The position numbers were made by a program, and so were the translations under genes. From the NCBI GenBank assembly GCA_029932895.1, contig JAOZPF010000155.1, positions 1 to 6,965 on the forward strand: DNA of 6,965 nucleotides. The letters run 5' to 3'. Shown here in pieces: positions 5,325 to 6,965 of the stretch (positions are counted from its first letter, which is position 1; every line of letters starts with the position of its first letter). A model generated the notes under the pieces. The model was not told the DNA's origin and made no database searches. It saw only the letters and a program-made list of their open reading frames with translations. The DNA comes from Anaerolineae bacterium (lineage in GTDB: Bacteria; Chloroflexota; Anaerolineae; B4-G1; DUEL01).

Positions 5325-6247
5325 GCCACCAGCCGCTCCCTGCTGACCGCAAAGAGGTCACCAAGCTCCAGGAGCTGGCCTACGAGGTCCGGGTGGAGCA
5401 TGCGATGACCAAGGGTGTGGTCACCGTTGCCCCCGGCACCACTATCGCCGAGCTGCGCACGGTGCTGCGAGAAAATCGCATCTCTGGCACTCCCGTGGTC
5501 GAGGAGGGGCGGTTGGTAGGCGTCGTCAGCGTCGAGGACCTGATCGAGGCCCTGGCGGCTGGGGAACTGGGAACGGCGGTGCGGGAAAAGATGACTCCCC
5601 ACCCGGAGGTCCTCTACGCCGACGAGCCGCTCATCCACGCCGTGAGCAAGTTCAGTCGTCTGGGGTATGGTCGCTTCCCGGTTGTGAATCGGGAGGGGGA
5701 ACTGGTGGGCATCATCGTCCAGGGCGACATCGTCCGTGCGCTCCTGCAGCAACTGGAGGTGGCTTATCGGGAGGAGGAAATCCACCGCTACCGAGCCAGC
5801 CACATCTTTGAGGACATCCTCGCCGACCGGATCGTCTTGGTCTTTTCCTACCAGGTGGTGGGCGGGGATTTCGAGCGGGCTGGCGAGGCGTCCAGCCGGT
5901 TGAAGCGGACGCTCACCCGCCTGGGTATCGACCCCCGTGTTGTGCGCCGGGTGGCTATCGCGACCTATGAGGCAGAGATGAATGTGGTCATCTATGCCGA
6001 GCGGGGCGAGATCACCGCCCAGGTGCAACCCCACCAGGTCCGCGTCGAGGTCACTGATGAGGGACCGGGCATTCCCGACATCGAGCGGGCGATGGAGCCG
6101 GGTTTTTCCACCGCCCCCGAATGGGTGCGGGAGATGGGGTTTGGGGCGGGGATGGGGTTGCCCAATATCCAGGACTGTGCGGACGAGCTAGAGTTGAAAT
6201 CGGAAGTGGGGGTGGGAACCCACTTGGTCATTCTCATCGACCTGTGA
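5321..6247 (+). CDS. Tandem CBS-domain protein fused to an anti-sigma-type HATPase
   Basis: This 308-residue protein begins at GTG 5321, which overlaps the preceding TGA as GTGA; no Shine-Dalgarno is visible, so translational coupling is likely. Two CBS domains occupy about residues 24-80 and 86-145, with SGTPVVEEGRLVGVVSVED (55-73) and GRFPVVNREGELVGIIVQGD (117-136). Paired CBS domains usually bind adenine nucleotides. From about residue 165 a GHKL ATPase domain of the RsbW/SpoIIAB type follows: N-box E217-x3-N221, G1 box DEGPG (246-250) and G2 box GFGAGMGL (273-280). All ATP-binding elements look intact. The second CBS lacks the usual Ser/Thr before its Asp (QGD, 134-136). Seen: the fusion and coupling. 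Known: related proteins sit in clostridial and Thermotoga-type hydrogenase clusters. Inferred: it senses energy charge and signals to a partner, possibly as a kinase; the target is unknown. Confidence 0.88.
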   Translation: MSHQPLPADRKEVTKLQELAYEVRVEHAMTKGVVTVAPGTTIAELRTVLRENRISGTPVVEEGRLVGVVSVEDLIEALAAGELGTAVREKMTPHPEVLYADEPLIHAVSKFSRLGYGRFPVVNREGELVGIIVQGDIVRALLQQLEVAYREEEIHRYRASHIFEDILADRIVLVFSYQVVGGDFERAGEASSRLKRTLTRLGIDPRVVRRVAIATYEAEMNVVIYAERGEITAQVQPHQVRVEVTDEGPGIPDIERAMEPGFSTAPEWVREMGFGAGMGLPNIQDCADELELKSEVGVGTHLVILIDL

Positions 6248-6310
6248 GGACGGTGTCGGGTTATACCGGGCGTCGTGTCCGGCGCTTTCATGTTGGCTTT
6301 TACTCGCAAA

Positions 6311-6316
6311 GGGAGG
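6311..6316 (+). promoter_or_regulatory. Ribosome-binding site for the Fe-S gene
   Basis: GGGAGG ends 7 nt before ATG 6324 and shares GGAGGTCA with the site before the DRTGG gene. It supports this start for a gene that does not directly abut its upstream neighbour. The 76-nt gap shows only a weak hairpin and no promoter. Confidence 0.7.
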
Positions 6317-6323
6317 TCATTCA

Positions 6324-6965
6324 ATGCGTCTGAGGATCGTTTCCAAGGAAGAGATCCCGCGGATGGTCCAGTCGTTGATGGGGGACTACCGGGTGGTGGG
6401 GCCAAAGGCCAAGGGGCCCGAATTTGTTTTCGAGGTCCTCCAAGATCCGGCCGAGATGCGGCTGGACTATAACACCAGCATCCTGCCCCCCAAGGTGGCC
6501 TTGCAGCCGCCAAAGGAACGGGTTGCCACCATCAATCTGCAGGGTGAGGTGACGGTGGAGCCGGTGGTGGAGGCGGAGCCGACGGTGATCTTTGGTATGC
6601 ACACCTGCGACCTGCACGCCATCCGGCTGCTGGACGCGGCCTTTACCGCTGACTATCCCGACGTCCATTACCTGGAGCGCCGTCGTCAGACGCTCATCAT
6701 CAGCCTGGAGTGTCTTGAGCCTTGCGACGAGCACTCGTTCTGCAAGGACATGGGCACTCTGACGGCAGAGGAGGGATACGACCTGCATCTGACCGACCTG
6801 GGGGATGCCTATGCGGTACACGTGGGGACGGAGGCGGGTGGAGCGCTGTTGGACAAGTACGCCACAGCGCGCGCGGCCGCAGATAGCGATGTGCGCCGTC
6901 TCAACGAGGTGTTGGGGGCCAAGTGGCCGCGCTTTTCGCACCGCCTCGACTTTGACGCGGCCGAG
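6324..6965 (+). CDS. 4Fe-4S dicluster protein of the hydrogenase HydB / sulfite reductase AsrA type (partial, C-terminus off the right edge)
   Basis: The frame is open from ATG 6324 to the right edge, giving 214 codons without a stop. The sequence looks like the N-terminal domain of Fer4_22 proteins, the electron-transfer subunits of group 3 NiFe (sulf)hydrogenases and anaerobic sulfite reductase. The best signature is VIFGMHTCDLHAIRLLD (88-104), followed by YLERRRQTLIISLECLEPCDEHSFCKDMGT in two parts (116-129 and 130-144). Cysteines C95, C130, C134 and C140 are in view; the two ferredoxin-like CxxCxxCxxxC motifs expected further on would lie beyond the edge. The protein is cytoplasmic, with no signal peptide. 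It would pass electrons between a flavin subunit and a catalytic subunit encoded downstream. The DRTGG and CBS-HATPase genes upstream fit a hydrogenase or electron-bifurcating complex better than sulfite reductase, but that is inference. Confidence 0.8.
   Translation, partial: MRLRIVSKEEIPRMVQSLMGDYRVVGPKAKGPEFVFEVLQDPAEMRLDYNTSILPPKVALQPPKERVATINLQGEVTVEPVVEAEPTVIFGMHTCDLHAIRLLDAAFTADYPDVHYLERRRQTLIISLECLEPCDEHSFCKDMGTLTAEEGYDLHLTDLGDAYAVHVGTEAGGALLDKYATARAAADSDVRRLNEVLGAKWPRFSHRLDFDAAE

Noticed and set aside
6266..6282. Hairpin CCGGGC/GTCCGG between the CBS-HATPase and Fe-S genes
   Set aside because: It is a six-base stem with a G-U pair and no T-run; too weak to call a terminator or processing site.

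Overview
The window is GC-rich, densely coding bacterial DNA. The gene content suggests an anaerobic or facultative, probably thermophilic member of the Chloroflexota (Anaerolineae-like): a DRTGG protein, a CBS-HATPase protein and a hydrogenase-type 4Fe-4S protein beside a rhamnose-type sugar gene pair and two large SPFH membrane proteins. The phylum is inferred from gene style only; no rRNA or phylogenetic marker is present.

Layout. Two divergent transcription units flank a roughly 600-bp intergenic region (4328-4928). The minus-strand unit runs leftward: an RmlD-like dTDP-4-dehydrorhamnose reductase (4327-3488), a family 2 glycosyltransferase (3468-2464), a four-helix SPFH/Band 7 protein (2384-879), and a second SPFH protein (857 to beyond the left edge). 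The first two fit synthesis and transfer of a deoxysugar to a cell-surface glycan. The SPFH pair probably also has its own promoter, a good -35/-10 match that overlaps the 3' end of the glycosyltransferase gene.

The plus-strand unit runs rightward: a DRTGG-domain protein (4929-5324), a protein with two CBS domains fused to an anti-sigma-type HATPase (5321-6247, with a 4-nt start/stop overlap), and the N-terminal part of a Fer4_22-type protein like hydrogenase HydB or sulfite reductase AsrA (6324 to beyond the right edge). This looks like the start of an operon for a soluble hydrogenase or related flavin/Fe-S oxidoreductase, led by two proteins likely to sense adenine nucleotides or modulate the enzyme.

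The intergenic region holds the most unexpected DNA: a 185-bp element with perfect 17-bp terminal inverted repeats flanked by a 4-bp direct repeat (TTAC), which looks like a non-autonomous insertion (MITE-like). Beside it are a small inverted repeat, two extended -10 promoters in tandem reading into the DRTGG operon, and a leader of about 150 nt with a possible long-range stem.
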